Positions 1 to 5,370 of a stretch of DNA of 5,747 nucleotides are shown here, in pieces. The position numbers and the translations under genes are program-made. The notes beneath the pieces are model-generated. The model searched no databases and was not told the DNA's origin. It saw only the letters and a program-made list of their open reading frames with translations. How positions within the stretch are numbered: the stretch's first letter is position 1; every line of letters begins with the position of its first letter. The stretch covers positions 1-5,747 of the forward strand of contig JAKFYM010000132.1 in the NCBI GenBank assembly GCA_021730855.1, in the 5' to 3' direction. This stretch comes from Bdellovibrionales bacterium (GTDB lineage: Bacteria; Bdellovibrionota; UBA1018; CAIPTA01).

Positions 1-1020
1 TACGTGAGCCGTGGTTATGAAGAAATTTGGGGGCGTTCCACCCAGAGTCTCTATGAAAAAACATTGTCTTTTTTGGATGGAATCCATCCTGAGGACCGGC
101 TGCGGGTAGAGGAAGGCCTAAAAAAAATCGCCGAGGAGCCCTACGAAGAAGTCTACCGAGTGCTGCGCCCCGATGGCAGCCAGCGGTGGGTGAAGGATCG
201 TGCTTTTGTGGTTCGCGATGGTGAGGAACGCGCGGTGCGGGTGGTGGGGTTTGCGGAAGACATCACCTTGCTCACGGAAGCCAAGAAGCGCCTGGAGGCC
301 ACGCAGATGCAGATCGTGTCGAAAGCCAAGTTTGCGGCGCTCGGGGAGATGGCGAGTGGCATTGCCCATGAGATCAATAATCCGTTGGCGGTGATTCATG
401 GCCTCGCTACCCAGCTGCAGGAAATCACCCGTTCCTATAAAAATCCCATGCTCAGTGAGAGCCTGGCCACGATGGAAAAAATGTCCAATCGCATTGCCAC
501 CATCGTAAAGGGGCTCCGCACTTTTTCGCGCCACAATGCCGGGGATCCTTTGCAGCGCACCGAGCTGGGGCCATTGTTGCGGGACACAATGGCGATGTGC
601 CAGGCCCGGCTCGATTCTTCGGTGGTGACCTTCGCGCTAGACTTGCCTGATGATTCGCTTTTCATCGATTGCCGGCCTTGCGAAATTTCTCAGGTCATTC
701 TGAATCTCACCTGCAATGCGATCGATGCCGTTCAGGGGCGAGAGCAGAAAGAAATCACGCTGAAGGCGGAGTGCGTTGGACAGGAGATCCAAATATCCAT
801 GGAAGATAGTGGGCATGGCATTCCCCCCGTGCTTCGCGACAAAGTGTTTCAGCCCTTTTTCACCACCAAGGAAGCGGGTCAGGGCACAGGACTCGGCCTT
901 TCGATTTCCCAGGGAATAGTGGAAGGTCATGGGGGAAAGCTTTATATTGACGAAAAATCAGGGAAGACACGCCTAGTGGTGGCTTTACCTTTGCCGTCGG
1001 AGAAAAAATGCAAGTCTTGA
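1..1020 (+). CDS. PAS-domain sensor histidine kinase, NtrB-like class (5' partial)
   Basis: Membrane-associated or cytosolic sensor kinase that autophosphorylates on His and passes the phosphate to a response regulator; the signal is unknown. The reading frame is open to the left edge (Tyr codon at 1-3), and the first residues already read as mid-PAS (YVSRGYEEIWGRS), so the GTG at 4 is an internal Val codon, not a start. Counting from that GTG: end of PAS with PAC segment about 1-92 (RPDGSQRWVKDRAF, VVGFAEDIT), short helical linker 92-108, HisKA dimerisation domain with phospho-acceptor H122 in GIAHEINNPL, then HATPase: N-box QVILNLTCNAIDA (230-242), D-box EDSGHG (267-272), F-box FQPFFTTK (282-289), G-box GQGTGLGLS (292-300). 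All core motifs are intact, so it should be active. No receiver domain follows, and no response regulator lies in the window, so its partner is elsewhere. The HEINNPL form is typical of the HPK4/NtrB-AtoS group. The last 13 bases overlap the next gene. Confidence 0.95.
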   Translation, partial: YVSRGYEEIWGRSTQSLYEKTLSFLDGIHPEDRLRVEEGLKKIAEEPYEEVYRVLRPDGSQRWVKDRAFVVRDGEERAVRVVGFAEDITLLTEAKKRLEATQMQIVSKAKFAALGEMASGIAHEINNPLAVIHGLATQLQEITRSYKNPMLSESLATMEKMSNRIATIVKGLRTFSRHNAGDPLQRTELGPLLRDTMAMCQARLDSSVVTFALDLPDDSLFIDCRPCEISQVILNLTCNAIDAVQGREQKEITLKAECVGQEIQISMEDSGHGIPPVLRDKVFQPFFTTKEAGQGTGLGLSISQGIVEGHGGKLYIDEKSGKTRLVVALPLPSEKKCKS

Positions 1021-1292
1021 AAAAATTTCTATGGACCCTCGCCACGGGTGGTTTGATTGGCGCTTTGGGATTTGCCTGGCTCTCCCCCGATATTATCGTC
1101 TGGTATTTTTCTCCTCCTGCCGATCTGGGGATTTCTTGCAAACCAGCCGTGAGCTGGGCGCTTGAGACCTATCGTAAGGTGACTTTCACTGGCGTGGTTC
1201 TCGGTGCCATCGTGGCCAGCATTCTCTTTTTCGCTTTTGGCAGACGCGGTGCTTCCGCACAGTCTGTGCCGCCCGACGCACGCAACTTCTAG
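1008..1292 (+). CDS. small two-helix membrane protein of unknown function
   Basis: A 94-residue protein that I do not recognise. Two hydrophobic helices are visible, about residues 8-26 (LWTLATGGLIGALGFAWL) and 58-77 (VTFTGVVLGAIVASILFFAF), separated by a loop of about 30 residues holding WYFSPPADLGISCKP with a lone Cys44. Lysines 5-6 before helix 1 and Arg79-Arg80 after helix 2 suggest both ends are cytoplasmic and the loop periplasmic (positive-inside rule). The tail (81-94) is short and polar. The start is supported by GGAG at 999-1002, five bases before ATG 1008, inside the kinase gene; the 13-base overlap with the kinase stop suggests translational coupling. Its position hints at a role with the sensor kinase (stability, anchoring or signal input), but that is inference from context only. 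It is unlikely to be a shadow ORF because it has a good ribosome binding site, amphipathic order and runs well past the kinase stop. Confidence 0.8.
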   Translation: MQVLKKFLWTLATGGLIGALGFAWLSPDIIVWYFSPPADLGISCKPAVSWALETYRKVTFTGVVLGAIVASILFFAFGRRGASAQSVPPDARNF

Positions 1293-1372
1293 AACGAAAC
1301 GGTTTTTCTTGGAAGCGCTTTGCGCTAGAACCTTATCCTACTTAAGACTTTAACCCTTTATCTGGAGGACCC
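1293..1372 (+). promoter_or_regulatory. intergenic spacer with weak candidate promoter and ribosome binding site
   Basis: This 80-base gap must hold the promoter of the lipoprotein gene unless transcription runs on from upstream. The best sigma-70-like pair I find is TTGGAA at 1309-1314 and TATCCT at 1334-1339, four of six matches each, but the 19-base spacing is long, so it is a weak call. A strong Shine-Dalgarno sequence, GGAGGA at 1364-1369, precedes ATG 1373. A small hairpin, AGCGC-TTT-GCGCT at 1314-1326, has no T-run after it and is not a convincing terminator for the upstream pair. Confidence 0.3.
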
Positions 1373-1828
1373 ATGAAATTTGTTTTGTTGTTGCCTGTGA
1401 TCGTTTTGATCTCTGCTTGTGCTTCGATGCCGTATGAGCCTTATGCGCGCGAAGTAAAAAAGAAACCCCGTTCTGGCGGCGTGATTGCCCTGAAGCCCAC
1501 GCATCGCCCGGAAGATCGCGCCCGCGCCGATTTTTTGATGGCGGCCAATTGCGGAAGCGATGCCACGGCGAATGTGGCGGAAGAGGGTGAAGTGGTAGTG
1601 GGGCAAAAGACGGACGCTAACTCCAATACCAATAAGCGCGAAGGCCAAAGCCCGAAAGAAGCCTTCCGCCTCGCCGGAATTTCTTTCACCTCTGGCGGCA
1701 CCCCTCCTGGCGAAGAAACCACCACTTCCACCGAAACCACTCAGCTCAAGGAGTGGCAAATTGCCTATAGCTGCGAAGCCAATAACCGCCTTCCAGCCAA
1801 CTCCAAAAAGAAGATCAGCCGCAATTGA
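1373..1828 (+). CDS. putative outer-membrane lipoprotein, uncharacterised
   Basis: A 151-residue precursor with a lipoprotein signal: hydrophobic residues 3-13 followed by lipobox ISAC, so Cys16 would be lipidated after signal peptidase II cleavage. Residue +2 is Ala, not Asp, so Lol transport to the outer membrane is expected. The N-region has one Lys (K2). The mature part begins ASMPYEPYAREVKKKP, then GVIAL, a charged segment around 44-55, Cys60, EEGEVVVGQKT (70-80), a Ser/Thr/Gly-rich disordered stretch about 104-124, and TQLKEWQIAYSCE with Cys134 near the end. The two non-lipidated cysteines could form a disulfide in the periplasm. The overall pattern resembles small lipoproteins of Bdellovibrio-type bacteria as I recall them, but I cannot name a family or function. 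Start chosen for GGAGGA at 1364-1369. It stands alone between a spacer and a strong terminator, so it is probably monocistronic. Confidence 0.88.
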   Translation: MKFVLLLPVIVLISACASMPYEPYAREVKKKPRSGGVIALKPTHRPEDRARADFLMAANCGSDATANVAEEGEVVVGQKTDANSNTNKREGQSPKEAFRLAGISFTSGGTPPGEETTTSTETTQLKEWQIAYSCEANNRLPANSKKKISRN

Positions 1829-1851
1829 TTTCCTCTCCATACAGACTGCTG

Positions 1852-1857
1852 TAGAAT
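1852..1857 (+). promoter_or_regulatory. candidate -10 element for the dienelactone-hydrolase gene
   Basis: TAGAAT matches the sigma-70 -10 consensus at five of six positions. The -35 is poor: TTTCCT at 1829-1834 (17-base spacing, three matches) or TTGATT at 1825-1830 (four matches but 21-base spacing). A start about seven bases downstream (near 1864) would lie inside the following terminator stem, giving a leader of about 30 bases. Only about 66 bases separate the neighbouring genes, so few other promoter positions are available. Confidence 0.35.
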
Positions 1858-1858
1858 A

Positions 1859-1880
1859 GGCGCCGCAAGGCGCCTTTTTT
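1859..1880 (+). terminator. rho-independent terminator of the lipoprotein gene
   Basis: A perfect six-pair stem, GGCGCC (1859-1864) with GGCGCC (1869-1874), closed by a GCAA loop of the stable GNRA type, followed immediately by six T (1875-1880). It begins 30 bases after the lipoprotein stop codon at 1826-1828. Only four bases separate the T-run from the next gene's ribosome binding site. Confidence 0.88.
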
Positions 1881-1884
1881 CTTC

Positions 1885-1889
1885 GGAGG
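1885..1889 (+). promoter_or_regulatory. ribosome binding site of the dienelactone-hydrolase gene
   Basis: GGAGG lies five T-rich bases ahead of ATG 1895. It fixes the start that includes the signal peptide, against the internal ATG at 1925, which has no Shine-Dalgarno sequence in front of it. Confidence 0.8.
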
Positions 1890-1894
1890 TTTTT

Positions 1895-2662
1895 ATGACG
1901 GTTCTCGTTTTTCTCTCGTTTTTTATGGCCACAGTGAGCCAAGCAAAAGTGGTCAGCAAATCCGTGGAGTACAAAGAAGGGGACACGGTGCTCGAAGGTT
2001 TTCTCGCCTATGATGACGAAAAAACTGGCAAGCTTCCCGGCGTGGTGGTGGTGCATGAATGGACGGGTCTTGGCGACTACGTGAAAGACCGAGCCAAGCA
2101 ACTAGCAAAACAAGGCTACGTGGCTTTTGCCGCGGACATTTATGGAAAAGGCGTGCGCCCGAACCCATCGGAAGCTGGCAAGGTGGCGGGTCTCTACAAA
2201 AACGATCGACCTCTCCTGCGCAAGCGCGTGAATGCTGCGTTTAACGAATTGAAGAAGCAAACAAGAGTAGACGATAGAAAGATCGCGGCCATTGGCTACT
2301 GTTTTGGCGGAACGGCCGTTCTCGAGCTCGCCCGCTCTGGGGCCAATCTCAACGGGGTGGTGAGCTTCCATGGCGGCCTGGCCTCGCCCACCCCAGACGA
2401 TGCCAAAAATATCCGCGCCAAGGTGCTAGTCCTGCACGGAGCAGACGATCCGAACGTGCCCAACGACGAAGTGGAAGATTTCGAAGAAGAGATGCGCGAG
2501 GCGAAAGTGGATTGGCAATTGGTGAAATACAGCCAGGCCGTGCATGCTTTCACCAATCCTGCGGCTGGGAACGATAATTCCAAGGGCGCGGCCTACAACG
2601 CCCTGGCCGCTAAGCGCTCCTGGAGGGCGATGAAGGATTTTTTCCAAGAAATCTTCCGCTAA
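1895..2662 (+). CDS. exported dienelactone hydrolase family protein
   Basis: An alpha/beta-hydrolase of the dienelactone hydrolase family (255 residues), which hydrolyses ester or lactone bonds; the substrate cannot be told from sequence. Residues 1-17 look like a Sec signal peptide ending SQA before KVVS, implying periplasmic or secreted action, though the N-region lacks any Lys or Arg. The family Cys-Asp-His triad is visible: nucleophile C136 in GYCFGG (134-139), D185 in HGADDP (181-186), and H217 in VHAFT (216-220). E55 in VVVHEWTGL matches the active-site Glu of characterised members, and the DIYGKG segment (81-86) is also typical. With signal removed, its length (about 238) fits the family. 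Named dienelactone hydrolases degrade chloroaromatics, but no other catabolic genes are nearby, so a general esterase role is more likely. It begins just after the lipoprotein terminator and may be co-transcribed with the acetyltransferase 31 bases downstream. Confidence 0.93.
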   Translation: MTVLVFLSFFMATVSQAKVVSKSVEYKEGDTVLEGFLAYDDEKTGKLPGVVVVHEWTGLGDYVKDRAKQLAKQGYVAFAADIYGKGVRPNPSEAGKVAGLYKNDRPLLRKRVNAAFNELKKQTRVDDRKIAAIGYCFGGTAVLELARSGANLNGVVSFHGGLASPTPDDAKNIRAKVLVLHGADDPNVPNDEVEDFEEEMREAKVDWQLVKYSQAVHAFTNPAAGNDNSKGAAYNALAAKRSWRAMKDFFQEIFR

Positions 2663-2674
2663 CGGGCCAAGATC

Positions 2675-2690
2675 CCCTATCCTGGTAGGG
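2675..2690 (+). promoter_or_regulatory. small hairpin covering the acetyltransferase ribosome binding site
   Basis: CCCTA (2675-2679) pairs with TAGGG (2686-2690), with a further U-G pair possible inside. The 3' arm is part of the only Shine-Dalgarno-like stretch, GGTAGGGAG (2684-2692), before ATG 2694. If the stem forms in mRNA it would limit initiation. It is short and may be chance. Confidence 0.25.
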
Positions 2691-2693
2691 AGA

Positions 2694-3284
2694 ATGAAGA
2701 AACTCCAGTTCGAAACTCGGCGCTTCCTAATGCGGCTCTACCGCCCGGGCGACTATGCTGCTTGGAAACGCGCCCACGAGGTGATGTTTGCCAAGCAGAA
2801 TGAATTTGATTTAGAAAAAAAGACGGTGGCTGAATTGAAGCCTGCCGCCTTTCGCAAATTCCTTGGGCAAACCGAAAGGCATCGCAAGAGCCAGGTGATT
2901 TTTCATTTTGCCGTCTTTGAGAAAAAGACCGGCCGTTTGATGGGGGTGGTGCTCCTTGCTTTGGTCTTGCGCTTCAATGTGCAGAGCGCGCGCCTCTCCT
3001 ATAGTATTTTCAACAACTATTGGAAGCACGGCTATGGCAAGGAAGTGGTGGAAGCCGCGATTGCGTTTGCTTTTAAGAAATTGAAGCTGCATCGCCTCGA
3101 AGCGGAAATCCTGCCCAATAACCGAGCTTCGATTGGGCTGGCCAAGTCTCTTGGTTTTGTCTACGAAGGGATTCGGCGCGGAGCTGTCTACTTCAATGGC
3201 CGCTGGCATGACCATGTGATTTATTCGCTTCTGGCCGAAGACCGAGGCATCAAAAATACCAAGCCCTCGGTATTCCAAGGCTAG
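2694..3284 (+). CDS. GNAT-family N-acetyltransferase, RimJ/RimL type
   Basis: Cytosolic acetyl-CoA-dependent N-acetyltransferase of 196 residues, almost the length of E. coli RimJ, which acetylates the N-terminal Ala of ribosomal protein S5. Visible features: start LQFETRRFLMRLYRPGDYAAW, where RRFLMRL is the usual first strand; the acetyl-CoA pyrophosphate loop KHGYGKE (111-117) preceding a helix; HRLEAEILPNNRASIGLAKSLGF (about 133-155), with N143 and the S-x-x-L-x-x-x-LGF signature; and the C-terminal FNGRWHDHVIYSLL (167-180) shared by RimJ-like proteins. The target is unknown: it could be a ribosomal protein, another protein N-terminus, or a small molecule or antibiotic, as this subfamily is diverse. 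The start at ATG 2694 follows GGTAGGGAG, with the core AGG four bases away. The gene runs into the opposing aldehyde dehydrogenase gene and shares four bases with it. Confidence 0.9.
   Translation: MKKLQFETRRFLMRLYRPGDYAAWKRAHEVMFAKQNEFDLEKKTVAELKPAAFRKFLGQTERHRKSQVIFHFAVFEKKTGRLMGVVLLALVLRFNVQSARLSYSIFNNYWKHGYGKEVVEAAIAFAFKKLKLHRLEAEILPNNRASIGLAKSLGFVYEGIRRGAVYFNGRWHDHVIYSLLAEDRGIKNTKPSVFQG
3252..3274 (-). terminator. weak candidate terminator for the aldehyde dehydrogenase gene, inside the acetyltransferase gene
   Basis: Read on the minus strand, AATACC (3274-3269) pairs with GGTATT (3260-3255) around an eight-base loop, and the T-run TTTTT (3256-3252) overlaps the stem end. It begins six bases after the dehydrogenase stop codon, the right place for a terminator, but the stem is AT-rich with only two G-C pairs. 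On the plus strand it has no T-run. Confidence 0.35.
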
Positions 3285-4651
3285 CGGTTGCCATTTTCGA
3301 TCAGCACGGTTTTCACATTCGTGAATTCGCGCACGCCAAAAGACGAGAGTTCCCGGCCATAGCCCGATTCCTTGATGCCGCCAAAGGGCAAGCGCGGATC
3401 GGAGCGTACGAGCGTATTCACAAAACAAGCCCCCGCTTCCAGCCGGGATTGTGCAATTTCTTCCCCGAGCCTTAGGTCGTTCGTGAACACCGCGGCTCCC
3501 AAGCCAAAGCAGCTATTATTAGCGATCTCAATGGCATGCTCCGCATCTCTCGCTTCGATCAGCGCGGCCACTGGACCAAATAATTCTTCTTCATAGGCGG
3601 GCATGCCCGGCCCCACCGTGCTAAGCAGGGTGGTTGGATAGTGGAAACCCAGGGATTCGGGGAGCTTCCCGCCGCAAAGGAGGCGAGCTCCCTGCTCCAC
3701 CGAACGCACCACTTGCTTGTGCAGTGTCTCCCGCAAATCTGCGCGGGCGAGGGGAGCCAAAGGGGCCGCAGGAGCCGATTGCAGCGCCTGTAGAAAAAGC
3801 TCCTGGAATTCGGCATGCACGCTTTTTTCCACGATGAAGCGTTTGGCCGAGATGCAGCTTTGCCCCGCATTGAGGAGGCGCGATTGGGCGCAAATGCTAG
3901 CGGCCTGAGCGAGATTGGCATCCTTGAGCACGATATAGGGATCGGAGCCGCCCAGCTCCAAGACGCATTTTTTCAGCACGGCTCCGGCTGCGGCGGCCAC
4001 CTCTTTGCCCACCTCGGTAGAGCCAGTGAGGCTCACGGCAGAGATTTCGGAGCGGGCAATCAGGGGGAGCACAGATTTTCCCGGGACCAGCAGCGCCTGA
4101 AAAAGATCGCTGCGGTTGGCGGCTTCTTGGAAAATGCGTTCGATCGCGAGGGCGCAACCGGTCACATTGGAGGCATGTTTGAGCAGCACGGTGTTTCCCG
4201 CAAGCAGGGAGGGGAGGGCGCAGCGGAACGCCTGCCAAAAAGGAAAATTCCAGGGCATGATCGCTAGCACGGTGCCCAAGGGCTCGAAGGCGGCATAACT
4301 TAGCCGGGCTTCGGTGGGGATGGGTAGGGGGGCCAGGAATTCCGGGCCATAGTCGCGATAGTAAGCGGCGCATTTGGCGCATTTTTCCACTTCAGCCATG
4401 GCTTCGGAAAAGAGCTTGCCCATTTCTAGCTCGATGAGGCGAGCAAAAACTTCCTGCTCCCTCAATAAAATCTTTTCCACCTGGTCTAGGAGCTCTTTTC
4501 GATGGGCCATTGGGCTGCGCCGCCAATCGATAAATCCCCTCCTTGCTTTCTGTAGGCGCACGTCAATTTCTTGAGGTGAGTGCACGGGGTAGCGATGGAG
4601 TTCTGCGCCGCTTTGCGGATTTTGTGTTAGAAGAAAAGCATTGGAATTCAT
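3281..4651 (-). CDS. sad: NAD(P)-dependent succinate-semialdehyde dehydrogenase, Sad/YneI-like
   Basis: Aldehyde dehydrogenase of 456 residues that oxidises an aldehyde, most likely succinate semialdehyde to succinate at the end of GABA or related catabolism. Numbering from ATG 4651: PWNFP with catalytic N135, LLKHASN with cofactor-binding K158, the Rossmann-loop TGSTEVG (209-215), ELGGSDP with general base E232, GQSC with nucleophile C266, EELFGP with cofactor-contacting E356, and PFGGIKESGYGREL (422-435). The stretches AIMPWNFPFWQ, LLKHASNVTGC, KKCVLELGGSDPYIVL and FGPVAALIEARDAEHA closely follow E. coli Sad (YneI) as I recall it, so I assign that subfamily; automatic annotation might call it gabD. 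Its exact substrate is not proven. A longer frame could begin at GTG 4660, but the Shine-Dalgarno sequence AAAGG (4664-4660) is eight bases before ATG 4651 and overlaps that GTG, so ATG is preferred. It is divergent from ung and convergent with the acetyltransferase; no GABA transaminase is nearby. Confidence 0.93.
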   Translation of the reverse strand: MNSNAFLLTQNPQSGAELHRYPVHSPQEIDVRLQKARRGFIDWRRSPMAHRKELLDQVEKILLREQEVFARLIELEMGKLFSEAMAEVEKCAKCAAYYRDYGPEFLAPLPIPTEARLSYAAFEPLGTVLAIMPWNFPFWQAFRCALPSLLAGNTVLLKHASNVTGCALAIERIFQEAANRSDLFQALLVPGKSVLPLIARSEISAVSLTGSTEVGKEVAAAAGAVLKKCVLELGGSDPYIVLKDANLAQAASICAQSRLLNAGQSCISAKRFIVEKSVHAEFQELFLQALQSAPAAPLAPLARADLRETLHKQVVRSVEQGARLLCGGKLPESLGFHYPTTLLSTVGPGMPAYEEELFGPVAALIEARDAEHAIEIANNSCFGLGAAVFTNDLRLGEEIAQSRLEAGACFVNTLVRSDPRLPFGGIKESGYGRELSSFGVREFTNVKTVLIENGNR

Positions 4652-4689
4652 GAGCGTCACCTTTAGCTATCAATGAGGAGTTAGCCTAC
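4652..4689. promoter_or_regulatory. 38-base divergent spacer between aldehyde dehydrogenase and ung
   Basis: The gap holds both ribosome binding sites, AAAGG for the minus-strand gene and GAGGAG (4675-4680) for ung, and little else. I find no consensus -35/-10 pair in it for either strand. The promoters must therefore reach into the opposite gene's first codons, with the two leaders overlapping, or lie outside. Confidence 0.5.
4658..4664 (-). promoter_or_regulatory. ribosome binding site deciding the aldehyde dehydrogenase start
   Basis: On the minus strand AAAGGTG reads from 4664 to 4658. AAAGG is eight bases upstream of ATG 4651, an ideal distance, whereas the possible GTG start at 4660 uses the last G of the motif itself. 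The shorter protein is therefore more likely by three residues. Confidence 0.65.
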
Positions 4690-5370
4690 ATGAGTCTAGA
4701 GCGGGTTAAGATAGAACCGGAGTGGAAAAAAGCCCTAGCTGGAGAATTTTCCTCGCCCTATATGGACGAGCTGCGTGCTTTTTTGCGTCGCGAGTCTGCC
4801 AAGGGTAAAAAAATCTATCCCCATGGCAGCGAGATCTTCAACGCTTTCAACCTCACGCCCCTAGACAAGGTGGAGGTGGTGGTTCTAGGGCAGGATCCCT
4901 ACCATGGTCCGGGCCAAGCCCATGGACTATGTTTTTCGGTGAAAGACGGAGTGCGGCCCCCACCCTCGCTCAAAAATATTTTTAAGGAGCTGCACGAGGA
5001 TTTGCAATTGCCGATCCCCAAGGATGGCAATCTTACCTCCTGGGCCGCGCAAGGAGTGCTCCTGCTCAATACGGTGCTCACGGTGGAAGAGGGCCAGGCG
5101 GCCTCGCACCGGAATCATGGCTGGGAGCGTTTCACCGACCAAGTGATTCGCGTCTTGAGCGAGAGTGATGAACCTAAAGTATTTTTATTGTGGGGTAGCT
5201 TTGCGCATTCCAAGGCGGCGATGATCCGCACCCCCCCGCACGCAATCCTAAAGGCTCCCCACCCTTCGCCACTTTCGGCCCATACGGGCTTCCTCGGTTG
5301 CAAACATTTTTCCAAGGCCAACGCCATCCTGCGCTCTTGGGGGAAAAAAGAAATCAATTGGACTCTATGA
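4690..5370 (+). CDS. ung: uracil-DNA glycosylase, family 1
   Basis: Cytosolic base-excision-repair enzyme that removes uracil from DNA after cytosine deamination or dUMP misincorporation. It has 226 residues, close to E. coli Ung (229). Motif A, GQDPYHGPGQAHGLCFSV (67-84), contains catalytic D69, Y71 that excludes thymine, and F82 that stacks on uracil. LLLNTVLTV (124-132) supplies uracil-recognising N127. The DNA-intercalation motif HPSPLSAH (191-198) contains catalytic H191 and intercalating L195, followed by TGFLGCKHF. SLKNIFKELHEDL (93-105) is the conserved Pro-rich/Ser-loop neighbourhood. All signature residues are intact. ATG 4690 lies nine bases after GAGGAG at 4675-4680. The stop codon TGA overlaps the start of the next gene as ATGA, so the two are probably co-translated. 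Confidence 0.98.
   Translation: MSLERVKIEPEWKKALAGEFSSPYMDELRAFLRRESAKGKKIYPHGSEIFNAFNLTPLDKVEVVVLGQDPYHGPGQAHGLCFSVKDGVRPPPSLKNIFKELHEDLQLPIPKDGNLTSWAAQGVLLLNTVLTVEEGQAASHRNHGWERFTDQVIRVLSESDEPKVFLLWGSFAHSKAAMIRTPPHAILKAPHPSPLSAHTGFLGCKHFSKANAILRSWGKKEINWTL

Noticed and set aside
4..6. GTG as start of the histidine kinase
   Set aside because: The translated sequence begins inside a PAS domain and the codon before it (Tyr) fits the PAS pattern, so the gene extends left of the window.
1314..1326. Hairpin AGCGC-TTT-GCGCT as terminator after the membrane protein gene
   Set aside because: Only five pairs and no following T-run; transcription may continue into the lipoprotein gene.
1358..2101. 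247-residue minus-strand open frame, rich in His and Arg
   Set aside because: It lies antisense across the lipoprotein gene and the start of the hydrolase gene, both of which have ribosome binding sites, signal sequences and, for the hydrolase, clear family motifs. The composition is that of a shadow frame and it would run through the terminator.
2811..3428. 205-residue minus-strand open frame
   Set aside because: Antisense to the acetyltransferase and overlapping the dehydrogenase C-terminus in another frame. No family motif is visible.
3815..4267. 150-residue plus-strand open frame
   Set aside because: Antisense to the conserved catalytic core of the aldehyde dehydrogenase, with Gly/Ala/His-rich composition expected from a reverse complement of that gene.
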